From: an uncultured Gemmatimonadota bacterium
Lineage (GTDB): Bacteria > Gemmatimonadota > Gemmatimonadetes > Gemmatimonadales > GWC2-71-9
Length of the DNA stretch: 9,513 nt
Assembly: GCA_946479825.1 (NCBI GenBank)
Contig: CAMLHU010000061.1
Location: 1 to 9,513, forward strand
Direction: 5' to 3'
Shown here piece by piece: positions 1-7,011 of this stretch. The position numbers were made by a program, and so were the translations under genes. The notes beneath the pieces were generated by a model. It saw nothing but the letters and a program-made list of their open reading frames with translations. It was not told the origin of the DNA and made no database searches. Position 1 is the first letter of the stretch, and the number at the start of each line of letters is the position of its first letter.

Positions 1-613
1 CCTGGATGGCGAATTCCGCGGCGTGCCGGGCATAGGCCCGGACCGTCTCGGGAGTGATGGGAGCGGGAGGCGCGTCGGGCGCCGGGGCGAGGAGCCGGGC
101 CACGGCGGGCCGGGCGACGAAGAAGTACATCAGCTGGCCGACCACCGAGATGGCGGCAAAGCGCGGATCGAGGTCGGGACGGAACTGCCCGGCGCGCTGG
201 CCGGCGGCGATCGTCTGGACCAGCGGCATCAGCCCGCGCCCGACCGCGACCGCAATCTCGTCCGAGGCGTGGCGGGCCTCGTGGTCGAGCAGTTCACGGA
301 GCATCAGCCGCGGGAAGAGCGGGTGGGCCAGGACCGCCTCGGCCTGGGCCTCGACGAATCGGCGGACGGCGTCCGTCGGGTCGGTGGCGCCCTGGATGCG
401 GCTGGCGAGCGACCCCACCAGTCCCTGGATCTGCCGGGCGAGCACCGCCTTGTAGAGCGTCTCTTTGTCGGCGAAGTAGTAGTAGAGGAGGGCAGAGTTC
501 ACCTTGGCGCCGGCCGCGATCTGCTTGATCGAGGTCGCGGTGAATCCCTGCTGGGCAAAGAGCCCCTCAGCGGCGTCGAGGATCTGGTCGCGGGTTTCGG
601 GAGCGTCGGTCAT
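1..613 (-). CDS. TetR/AcrR-family transcriptional regulator (C-terminus cut by window edge)
   Basis: A one-component DNA-binding repressor. The open frame starts at ATG 613-611 and runs to base 1 without a stop, giving 204 visible residues; the family is usually 190-220 aa, so little is missing. Residues 7-50 form the TetR helix-turn-helix: ILDAAEGLFAQQGF, then TSIKQIA, then AKVNSALLYYYFADKE, the classic recognition-helix/YYYF block. Residues ~85-204 are a helical ligand-binding domain (RLMLRELLDHEA, FRPDLDPRFAAISVVGQLMYFF) that resembles the C-terminal domain of CerR/YbiH-like regulators; the ligand cannot be read from sequence. No Shine-Dalgarno precedes the start; instead a promoter with an embedded palindrome abuts it (see 621-649), suggesting autorepression. 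Regulators of this type often sit upstream of efflux genes, which would lie beyond the left edge. There is no reason to link it to the phosphate-type operon on its right, apart from proximity. Confidence 0.93.
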   Translation of the reverse strand, partial: MTDAPETRDQILDAAEGLFAQQGFTATSIKQIAAGAKVNSALLYYYFADKETLYKAVLARQIQGLVGSLASRIQGATDPTDAVRRFVEAQAEAVLAHPLFPRLMLRELLDHEARHASDEIAVAVGRGLMPLVQTIAAGQRAGQFRPDLDPRFAAISVVGQLMYFFVARPAVARLLAPAPDAPPAPITPETVRAYARHAAEFAIQ

Positions 614-620
614 GGTGTGC

Positions 621-649
621 TAATTAATCGTTCAATTAATTGATGTCAA
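621..649 (-). promoter_or_regulatory. tetR promoter with overlapping palindromic operator
   Basis: On the minus strand a perfect TTGACA (plus 644-649) is followed after 15-17 bp by ATTAAT (623-628) or TAATTA (621-626) as -10. The spacer and -10 are occupied by an imperfect inverted repeat at 622-641, with AATTAAT at both ends around a CGTTCA core (8 of 10 base pairs match). A dyad of this size on the promoter next to a tetR gene is the usual arrangement for autorepression. The A+T-rich block stands out in otherwise GC-rich DNA. Transcription would begin within a few bases of the ATG at 613, so the message could be leaderless. The -35 and dyad are seen directly; the -10 choice and repressor binding are inferred. 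Confidence 0.65.
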
Positions 650-668
650 GGGTGAAGCTGTCGCAGCC

Positions 669-3600
669 CTATTCCACGACCAGATCGATCACCCGGCTCG
701 GGATGTACTGGTAACCCGGGATTCGCACATGTGGCCTGATGATCAGCGCTTTGATCAGTCCCTTGCGCCTGCTGACGGAGTACATCGAGTCGGTCCACTC
801 CTGGAAATCGTTCCCGTCCCCCCAGATCGTGTGACCGACCGTCCAGTTCGTGCCGGACGCCAGCCACTTGATATCCGGTTCGGCGTTGAAGGCGACGATG
901 ACGTGATACGTCCCCGGTCGACGCGGCGCCTGGAAGCTGATCTTTAAAGTGGCTGTCCCGCCATCGATCGGAGTGACCAGCGGGAGCTGAGCCAGGACGC
1001 CGTGCTCGCGTGGCATCCAGGTCGCGACGGCGCCGAGCATGACCGCCGCCGCGCCCCAGCGGCTTGTGTAGCGAACTGAGACCGTTCCGGAGACGGAATC
1101 TCCCGGGTGGGCGTGGACCACCGGATCTGCCAGCTCGAGCGTTCGACCGTTCAGCGTGACGTCCGTCAGGTCGAGCGGCACGTCGCCCAAGCCCAGTGGA
1201 AGCGCCACGTCACGTGCAGGGAGACGCGGTGAGCGCAATTGCAGTGTGACCGTGTCGGTCGAATCCCACTCGGCGCCGAAACTCAGGCCCGGGAATGAGG
1301 CGCGTCCGGCGACTGCGTTGCGGACGGTATCGCCCCGGAGGGGCGGCCCGTGAGTGACAGTGATCTCGACTGTATCGGTGGCCGAGCGGACGCGGCGGCC
1401 GAACCTGTCCTGGATCTCAACGATCGGCACGGGGACGATCCCCACGTTGTAGCCGATCGGACGCTGCACCAGCGCCAGCTGCGTCGGCCGGGTAGCCCAA
1501 TCGTTGAAGCCCCAGGCGCCGCCCAGCGCTGCGACCACGAGCGCCACGGCGATGGCGGGCCGTCCGCCGACACGCTCGACGACCGGACGGGCCCGGAGCA
1601 GGCGGGCGGTGAGTGGAGGCGAGGCCAGCGCGCCGAGGAAGGCGAGCGTGAGCGCGCGGGCGGAGCGGGCATCGCCGAGGCCGCGACGCGAGTCGACCCA
1701 CCGAAGATACGCCCGCTCCAGGTCGGCCGGATCGCCCGACTGTACCAGGCCCGGCACGAAGGCGGGGAGCAGCCGGGCGGGGACTTCAGCGTCCTGCGCG
1801 GCGGCCTCACCGATCCGGCGCTCGAGGTCGTTGCGGCGCTCGGCGGACATCAGGCCGAGGAGTCGGTCGCGGACGCGATCGTGCGACGGTTCCCACGCCT
1901 CGTCGCGCCGCACAACCAACCCGTCCCGGTCGAGCGAGTGGAGGATCGGGAGCAGCGCCGCTGGCTCGTGAGCGAGGGCCCGGCCAAGCGGGGCGGTGCC
2001 GAGCGGTATCGGGGCGACGGCGAGTGCGTCGAGCGCCGCGCGGGCCGGGGGCGCGAGCCGCGCGACCCGCTCCGCGAACCCGACCGGGGCGAGCGCCGCG
2101 TGCAGCAGTGCGTCGGGATCGGGGGTGGTCCAGGTCTGGTCGTCGAGCCTCAGGAGGTCCCGGCCGATCAACGCGGTCAGGGTCTCGAGCACCAGGAGCG
2201 GGTTGCCGTCGGTCGTCTGGTGGAGGTGCAGGAGGAAGTCGTGGACCCAGGGGTCCTGCCGAAGCGCCCCCAGGCTGGCCAGGAGTTCGGCGATCTGGGC
2301 CGGGCTGAGCGGGGCCAGCGTCGCGGCGACGTCGGCCGGGGCGAGCGGTGCGGCTGCCGGGGTCGGGCGCGACGCGGAGATGACCAGCACTGGACGCTCG
2401 CCGATGCGGGTGAGCGCCAACGTGATCGCCTCGGCCGAAGCCAGGTCCATCCAGTGGATGTCGTCGAGCGCGAGGGCCAGGGGCGCGTCGAGGGCCACGG
2501 CGGCGATCAGCTCGCGCAGCGCGCCGGCCCGCCGCCGGACCAGGTCGTCGTCGGCGCCGCCCGGATCTGCGGCCCCCGGATATCTCAGTGCGAGCGATGG
2601 CTCCATCGCGACCAATGCACCGGCGGCGGCCGGCGAGACGGCGGCCGCGCCGGGGAGTTCGGCCAGGGCGCGCGCGAGGTCGGAGGCGATCATCCAGGCG
2701 ACGTGGCGCTCGCCGGCGCGCCCGCGGACGAGCGCCACCCGGCCTCCCTGCGCACGGATCCGCGCAGTCACGTCAGCGAGGAGGCGGGACTTGCCGAGAC
2801 CGGCCTCGCCCGAGAGGTGCAGGTGGCGCGCCCGCCCCTGGGCGGCCTCGCGCCAGAGCCGCATCGCGGCGCTGAACTCCGCCTCGCGTCCCACCAGTTC
2901 GGCGACGAGGTGGGCCGCGGGGCGGTCGTGGCCGGCGGGACCGGGAGGGGTGTCGCAGCGCAGGAGGAGGCGCCGGCTGGCCGGCTCCGGTTCGCGTCCC
3001 TCCGCCCTGAGCATCCGAAGGAGGCCGTCGGCCTGGGCGGTAGCGCCGAGCGCGTTGTGATCGGCCAGGAGGGCCTCGATCAGCAGCCGCCAGCTCGCCT
3101 CGCGGAGCGGTTCGCGCGAGCGGAGCACTTCGGCCACCTCGACCGCCTGGTGTGCGCGGCCGGCGTCGAGGAGCTGGCGGATGCGGAGCTCCGCCGCCCG
3201 GACGTAGGCGGAATGCAGGTACTGCCGTTCGACGTCCGCCCAGTGCTCGAACTCGGCGCCGCCCGGCGTGGCGAGGTCGGGCAGGAAGGTGCCGCCATAC
3301 ACGGCGAGCGCGGCGGCGGGGTCGCCGGCGTTGATGGCCGAGAGGAACTGGTCGCGGTCGGTGGTGACAGCGGCGTGGAGGGCGATCCGGTCGCTCTCGG
3401 CCGACAGCACGTCGTCGCCGAGGCGGCTGCGGAGGAGCCAGATGACCTGGCGGAGGGAGTTGCGCGCCTTGTCGGGGTCGGCGTCGCCCCAGAGGAGGTC
3501 GAGAAGCTGTTCGCGGCGGGCCACGCGGTGCGGGGCGGCGGCCAGGAACGCCAGCACCGCCAGCGGCTTCCCCGGACCGAAGACGGTCTCGCGGGTGGTG

Positions 3601-3674
3601 CCGCTGGCGTGGCGCTCGACGGCGCAGCGGCCGAGCGTGACGAGGCGAAGGGTTGCCGGGGGGGACCGGACCAT
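669..3674 (-). CDS. Membrane-anchored BTAD/AfsR-like regulator with AAA ATPase and extracytoplasmic Ig-like domain
   Basis: A 1001-aa predicted signal-responsive transcription regulator. Residues 8-98 are an OmpR/SARP-type winged helix (LRLVTLGR, LLDLLWGD, ARNSLRQVIWLLRSRLG) and ~104-238 a bacterial transcriptional activation domain of helical repeats (AALAVYGGTFLPDL, EHWADVER, REASWRLLIEALLA). An AAA_16-type ATPase follows, with Walker A GEAGLGKS at 289-296 and Walker B LALALDDIHW with D404/D405. Instead of the usual long TPR tail there is one hydrophobic helix at ~707-723 (AIAVALVVAALGGAWGF). About 275 residues of beta-rich sequence then follow: an Ig-like stretch (VEIQDRFGRRV, AGRASFPGLSF), then a second domain (GTVSVRYTSRW, PGTYHVIVAF, GTNWTVG). 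DNA binding would be cytoplasmic and the C-terminus periplasmic. ATG 3674 is preferred because the winged helix begins eight residues later; an in-frame GTG at 3719 would add 15 featureless residues and lies inside a hairpin. It follows the transporter by 46 nt on the same strand, so it may share the operon message and control it. Confidence 0.88.
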   Translation of the reverse strand: MVRSPPATLRLVTLGRCAVERHASGTTRETVFGPGKPLAVLAFLAAAPHRVARREQLLDLLWGDADPDKARNSLRQVIWLLRSRLGDDVLSAESDRIALHAAVTTDRDQFLSAINAGDPAAALAVYGGTFLPDLATPGGAEFEHWADVERQYLHSAYVRAAELRIRQLLDAGRAHQAVEVAEVLRSREPLREASWRLLIEALLADHNALGATAQADGLLRMLRAEGREPEPASRRLLLRCDTPPGPAGHDRPAAHLVAELVGREAEFSAAMRLWREAAQGRARHLHLSGEAGLGKSRLLADVTARIRAQGGRVALVRGRAGERHVAWMIASDLARALAELPGAAAVSPAAAGALVAMEPSLALRYPGAADPGGADDDLVRRRAGALRELIAAVALDAPLALALDDIHWMDLASAEAITLALTRIGERPVLVISASRPTPAAAPLAPADVAATLAPLSPAQIAELLASLGALRQDPWVHDFLLHLHQTTDGNPLLVLETLTALIGRDLLRLDDQTWTTPDPDALLHAALAPVGFAERVARLAPPARAALDALAVAPIPLGTAPLGRALAHEPAALLPILHSLDRDGLVVRRDEAWEPSHDRVRDRLLGLMSAERRNDLERRIGEAAAQDAEVPARLLPAFVPGLVQSGDPADLERAYLRWVDSRRGLGDARSARALTLAFLGALASPPLTARLLRARPVVERVGGRPAIAVALVVAALGGAWGFNDWATRPTQLALVQRPIGYNVGIVPVPIVEIQDRFGRRVRSATDTVEITVTHGPPLRGDTVRNAVAGRASFPGLSFGAEWDSTDTVTLQLRSPRLPARDVALPLGLGDVPLDLTDVTLNGRTLELADPVVHAHPGDSVSGTVSVRYTSRWGAAAVMLGAVATWMPREHGVLAQLPLVTPIDGGTATLKISFQAPRRPGTYHVIVAFNAEPDIKWLASGTNWTVGHTIWGDGNDFQEWTDSMYSVSRRKGLIKALIIRPHVRIPGYQYIPSRVIDLVVE

Positions 3675-3712
3675 CGTCCCTATATGGTCGGGTCTGGCGG
3701 GCTGTTGCGCAA

Positions 3713-3730
3713 GCGCCACGTCAGTGGCGC
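3713..3730 (-). promoter_or_regulatory. Perfect hairpin over the transporter stop codon
   Basis: GCGCCAC (3713-3719) and GTGGCGC (3724-3730) are perfect 7-bp inverted arms with a 4-nt loop, and the loop contains the transporter stop codon (3721-3723). No U-run follows, so it is not a standard intrinsic terminator. An 8-bp palindrome TTGCGCAA (3705-3712) abuts it on the downstream side. It may attenuate, process or stabilise the mRNA between the transporter and regulator genes, or serve as an operator; the sequence does not decide which. Confidence 0.45.
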
Positions 3731-5280
3731 GCGCCGAATCCCGGGGTGAGCCCCATCCAGTGGAACCAGGTGGCGCCGGCGAGGAGGAGCAGGGCGTACC
3801 CGGCGGTGCAGACCACGAGTCCGTAGCGGAGGTTGTCGCGCGCGGAGTACTGGTTGGTCGCGAAGAGGATGACGTTGGGCTTGCCGCTGATCGGCAGGCC
3901 GATGACCCAGTCGATGGTGAACGCCGCCGGCAGGGCGAGGCTCACCGGGTCCCAGCCGAGCCGGCGGGCCATCAGGATGATCGCGGGGATCATGATGACC
4001 GTGCGGACGGTCTTGGACGTGGAGAGGAGGTGGCTGTAGATCATCACCGCGAGCACCGCGGCGTAGGCCCAGCCGAAGGAGAGGTGGTCGAGCGGCAGGC
4101 CGCCGAAGACCCGCTCCACCGCCCACTTGGCGGCACCGGTGGCCTCGAGCGCGAGGCCGCCGGCGTAGGCGCCCGCGCTGAAGATCATCAGGTGCCAGGG
4201 GATGTCGGTGTCCTCCCAGCCGATCACCCCGACCCCGGGCCACAAGGCGATGATCGCGCCGATCATCGCCGAGAAGGAGGGCCCAAGCTCGAGGCCGAAC
4301 CACCCCTGGTGGAACCGGTCGGTGGCCCAGAGGAAGATGACGAGCCCGAAGATGAGGATCGCCCGGCGCTCGCGGGCCGACATCGGCCCCATCTGGCGTT
4401 GCTCCGCAGCCACGAGGTCGAGCCCGCCGGCGAGCTGCGGCACGCGCTCGGCCGGCGGCACCCGGAAGATGAGCCGGGGTCCCACCGCCCAGGCGAACGC
4501 CACCGTGATCACGGCGATCGGCGCGCTCGCGAGGAGCCAGTCGGTGTAGTACACCCGGTGGCCCGCCATCGTCTCCAGGAACCCCACCGCCATCACGTTG
4601 GCGGCACTCCCGGTCATCACGGTGGACGAGAGCACGCTGATGGCGGTCAGGTTGAGCAGGAACAGGTTGCGGCCGAAGTTGGTCGGGTGCTCCGCGGTGG
4701 AGCCGTAGATCGCCGCGGTCGCGATCATGAGCGGGAGCGTGAGCGCCGCGCGGGCGGCGGTGGCGGGGATGAGCGGCGCCAGAGCGAGCTGGAGGATGAC
4801 GAAGGCGCCCAGCGCCCACGACGCCCGGCGGCCGAACCGGAGGATGAGCAGGAGCGCGAGGCGCTTCGCCAGCCGGGTCTTGACCAGCATCGCGCTCAGG
4901 ATGAACGCGAGGACGTTGAGCCAGATCACGTCGAGCCCGAGCACGCCCAGGACGTGCGGGGCGTCCCAGCCGCGGAACACCACCAGCAAAAGCATCAGGA
5001 CCAGCGACGTGAGGTGGGTGGGGATCGGCTCGGTGACCCACCAGACGAGGGCAAGGGCGAAGGCCGCGGCGGCCACCTGGCCCGCCGGTGGCAGGCCGGC
5101 CGGGGTCGGGGCGAGCGCCAGCGCGGCGAACACCACCACGCCGAGCGGCAGGCCGACCCGCCGAAGGCGCCGCTCCCCGCGTCCGGCCGCCGGGCGGGAA
5201 CGCGGGGAGAGGGTGAAGTGGTCGAGGGCGAGCAGGCCGGCGACGTCGGCCGGAGGGGCGGTGGCGGCGTCAGCCGGCAT
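3721..5280 (-). CDS. DASS/SLC13-type anion transporter (divalent anion:Na+ symporter superfamily)
   Basis: A 519-aa inner-membrane permease, a normal length for the family, with about a dozen hydrophobic helices from residue ~44 to ~507. The two-fold family pattern is visible. First half: WWVTEPIPTHLTSLVLMLLL (80-99), IPATAARAALTLP (171-183) where the first substrate-binding re-entrant loop is expected, and VMTGSAANVMAVG (221-233). Second half: LLSTSKTVRTVIMIP (418-432) at the second loop, and GLPISGKPNVILFATNQY (461-478), equivalent to the family's LPVATPPNAIVFGTG block. Known substrates are di/tricarboxylates, sulfate and, in yeast Pho87/Pho90, phosphate. Its CYTH and phosphate-porin neighbours suggest an inorganic phosphate or polyphosphate-derived anion, by inference. 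ATG 5280 overlaps the CYTH gene by 11 nt. The ~43-residue cytoplasmic N-terminus is partly encoded by a REP-like palindrome (5173-5209), so the true start could be a later GTG. Confidence 0.88.
   Translation of the reverse strand: MPADAATAPPADVAGLLALDHFTLSPRSRPAAGRGERRLRRVGLPLGVVVFAALALAPTPAGLPPAGQVAAAAFALALVWWVTEPIPTHLTSLVLMLLLVVFRGWDAPHVLGVLGLDVIWLNVLAFILSAMLVKTRLAKRLALLLILRFGRRASWALGAFVILQLALAPLIPATAARAALTLPLMIATAAIYGSTAEHPTNFGRNLFLLNLTAISVLSSTVMTGSAANVMAVGFLETMAGHRVYYTDWLLASAPIAVITVAFAWAVGPRLIFRVPPAERVPQLAGGLDLVAAEQRQMGPMSARERRAILIFGLVIFLWATDRFHQGWFGLELGPSFSAMIGAIIALWPGVGVIGWEDTDIPWHLMIFSAGAYAGGLALEATGAAKWAVERVFGGLPLDHLSFGWAYAAVLAVMIYSHLLSTSKTVRTVIMIPAIILMARRLGWDPVSLALPAAFTIDWVIGLPISGKPNVILFATNQYSARDNLRYGLVVCTAGYALLLLAGATWFHWMGLTPGFGARH
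5173..5209. repeat. REP-like palindrome inside the transporter coding sequence
   Basis: CTCCCCGCGT (5173-5182) and ACGCGGGGAG (5200-5209) are perfect 10-bp inverted arms around a 17-nt GC-rich loop, followed by AGGGTGAA. The motif GCGGGGAGAGGGTGA is typical of REP-like palindromes scattered through many GC-rich bacterial genomes, usually between genes. Here it encodes transporter residues ~24-36 (LSPRSRPAAGRGE), just before the first membrane helix. The palindrome is seen directly; membership of a dispersed family is from general knowledge and cannot be tested with one copy. Confidence 0.6.
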
Positions 5281-5749
5281 GGGCCCACCGGGCGTACGGG
5301 TGGTCCACGAGGCGGGCGTTGGCGTAGCGCTCGTCCTCCGAGATCTCGTCGCCCACCCACGGCGGGAGCGGGACCACTTCGGTGGGGGAGCTGAGTTCCA
5401 CCTCCGCCACCACGAGGCCGGCGTTCTCGCCGCCGAACACGTCCACGTCCCACTGGAACCCCGCCCACGACTCGCGGTAGCGGGTCTTCTCGATGATCGG
5501 GCGCAGGCAGAGCTGGTCGAGCATCGCGTCGGCGTCGGCCACCGGGATCGGGTACTCGAACTCGGCCCGCGCGAACCCGGCGGTGACGCCCTTGATCGTG
5601 AGGAACGCCCGGTCGCCGGCGCGGCGGACCCGGACCACCCGGGCGGGGTCCACCGACAGGTATCCCTGCCGGAAGGCCACGCCACGGGCGGGATCCGGGC
5701 GCCAGGCCCGGGTGTCCACCAGGAACTTCCGCTCGATCTCGCGGTTCAT
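5270..5749 (-). CDS. CYTH domain protein (class I triphosphate tunnel metalloenzyme-like)
   Basis: A 159-aa single-domain soluble protein of the CYTH superfamily, the normal length for the short bacterial class. The signature ExExK is intact as E4-I-E6-R-K8 (EIERKFLV). The expected tunnel residues follow in order: R40 and R42 (VRVR), K53 (LTIKG), E63/E65 (EFEYP), K88/R90 (EKTRY), D101/D103 (WDVDVF) and E116/E118 (VVAEVEL). These bind triphosphate and divalent metal in characterised members, which are often inorganic tripolyphosphatases, less often nucleoside or thiamine triphosphatases or adenylate cyclases. A complete residue set predicts catalytic activity. The ATG at 5749 has a GAGGA ribosome site 6 nt upstream that overlaps the porin stop codon; the gap to the porin is 8 nt and the gene overlaps the transporter start by 11 nt. 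Operon partners favour inorganic (poly)phosphate as substrate; that choice is inference. Confidence 0.93.
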   Translation of the reverse strand: MNREIERKFLVDTRAWRPDPARGVAFRQGYLSVDPARVVRVRRAGDRAFLTIKGVTAGFARAEFEYPIPVADADAMLDQLCLRPIIEKTRYRESWAGFQWDVDVFGGENAGLVVAEVELSSPTEVVPLPPWVGDEISEDERYANARLVDHPYARWAHAG

Positions 5750-5757
5750 CGGCGTCC

Positions 5758-7011
5758 TCAGAGGGCGAGCGCCGCCCGGACCTGGACCACGTCGAAGTCG
5801 TCGCCCGGGATGAACGGCGCGGTGCCGCCGTCGGGCACGGCGTGGACGTCCGTCGTCACCCGGACGTAGTTGGCCATGAACTTGAAGTTCGCGTTCACGT
5901 ACCAGTTGAGGCCCAGGGTGTAGTTGGTGCCCTGGCCGCCCAGGATGTTGACGCCGCTCGAGAAGTCGTTCAGGTCCATCGTGCTCACGCGCGCGGCGAC
6001 CTCCCACGCGCCGTGGGTCGAGCGGGGGTAGATCCGGTCGAACTCCCCTTCCTGCGGCAGGTAGGGCCGGGTCTCGCCGGTGAGGAACCAGCTGACCGCC
6101 ACGTAACCGCCCCAGAAGTTGGCGGTCGGGAGGCCGGCCAGCCGGTGCACGTCCACCCGGGTCGCCTCGCTCTGGACGGTGAGCGGACCGCTCACCGCCG
6201 CGAGCTCCGCGTCGTAGTACGAGGTGTACTTCACGTTGGCGATCTGGCCGGTGCTCAGGAACCGCGCCTGGTTGACGTAGGTCTCCGGGCGCGCGCGGAA
6301 CCGGACGCGGTTGGGAGTGGCCGCGGCGTTGGGGGTGCGCCGGCTGGTGGCGAGGCCGAGATGCAGGACCTGGCGGTCGCGCAGGATCGGCGCCGCGGTG
6401 ACGCGGATGGTGGCGCCCCAGCCTTCGTCCTGGCCCGTGGCGTCCACGTCGCCGATCTCCTGGCCGAAGAGGCCGCCGCTCACCTGCCAGCGGTCGCCCC
6501 AGCGGCTGTAGGCCACGCCGATGTGGCGGTCGGGGGAGAATGCGTCGGTGTACGACCGCTCCAGGAACGTGATGTACTTCGAGGAGGTCAGCGTCTGGAG
6601 GCTGAACGGCTCCTTGAAGTTGCCGATGCGGATCAGGCTGTTATGGAACCCGGCGTAGCCGATCCACAGGTCCTTGACGTCGAGGGCGTTGCTCGCGAAG
6701 TCCACGTCGATCTCGCCCTCCCAGTCGCGGTAGAGGGTGGTCTTGACGCCGAGCCGGGCGCGGCGGGTGATGGTGCCGTTGCCGAGCGCGTTCTTGCTGC
6801 CGTAGTACGACGCGCCGTCGATCTGGATCCGGCCGTCGAGCCAGTACTTGAACGCGCTGTCGGCGCTCTGGAAGACCAGGTAGCCGCCGTCGTACATGCC
6901 CGGGAGGGAGACCGGATGGCCGGGCTGGCCCTGCTGGGCCGCGAGCGGCGCGGCGGTCACGAGGAGGCCGGTCGCGGCGAACGCGACCAGCAGCGAATGG
7001 GGGCGCAACAT
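5758..7011 (-). CDS. Porin_O_P family outer-membrane porin (OprP/OprO-like)
   Basis: A 417-aa beta-barrel channel. The signal peptide is residues 1-25 (hydrophobic LLVAFAATGLLV, cleavage after PLAA before Q26). The mature N-terminus carries the family hallmarks in order: YWLDGRIQIDGASYY (56-70), RRARLGVKTTLYRDWEGEID, VKDLWIGY, then RIGNFKEPFSLQTLTSSKYITFLERS, the most conserved stretch of phosphate-selective porins. The rest is alternating amphipathic strands with many aromatic residues and a short C-terminus ending QVRAALAL; the last residue is Leu rather than the common Phe. Characterised members in Pseudomonas pass phosphate or pyrophosphate, but many homologues are uncharacterised, so anion choice here is inferred. 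ATG 7011 overlaps the upstream stop codon as TGATG, with an AGGAG ribosome site, implying translational coupling. Confidence 0.92.
   Translation of the reverse strand: MLRPHSLLVAFAATGLLVTAAPLAAQQGQPGHPVSLPGMYDGGYLVFQSADSAFKYWLDGRIQIDGASYYGSKNALGNGTITRRARLGVKTTLYRDWEGEIDVDFASNALDVKDLWIGYAGFHNSLIRIGNFKEPFSLQTLTSSKYITFLERSYTDAFSPDRHIGVAYSRWGDRWQVSGGLFGQEIGDVDATGQDEGWGATIRVTAAPILRDRQVLHLGLATSRRTPNAAATPNRVRFRARPETYVNQARFLSTGQIANVKYTSYYDAELAAVSGPLTVQSEATRVDVHRLAGLPTANFWGGYVAVSWFLTGETRPYLPQEGEFDRIYPRSTHGAWEVAARVSTMDLNDFSSGVNILGGQGTNYTLGLNWYVNANFKFMANYVRVTTDVHAVPDGGTAPFIPGDDFDVVQVRAALAL

Noticed and set aside
1..668. TetR as controller of the phosphate-type operon
   Set aside because: The palindrome is at its own promoter, no matching dyad was seen in 7686-7808, and it lies at the far downstream end of that operon.
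669..3674. SARP activator of an antibiotic gene cluster
   Set aside because: The winged helix plus BTAD resembles SARPs, but no biosynthetic gene is nearby and the membrane helix and Ig-like C-terminus do not fit that class.
1350..3749. A 799-codon plus-strand open frame opposite the regulator gene
   Set aside because: It is antisense to a gene with a clear winged helix, Walker motifs and membrane helix. Its translation is low-complexity Arg/Gly/Glu, as expected from high-GC antisense frames.
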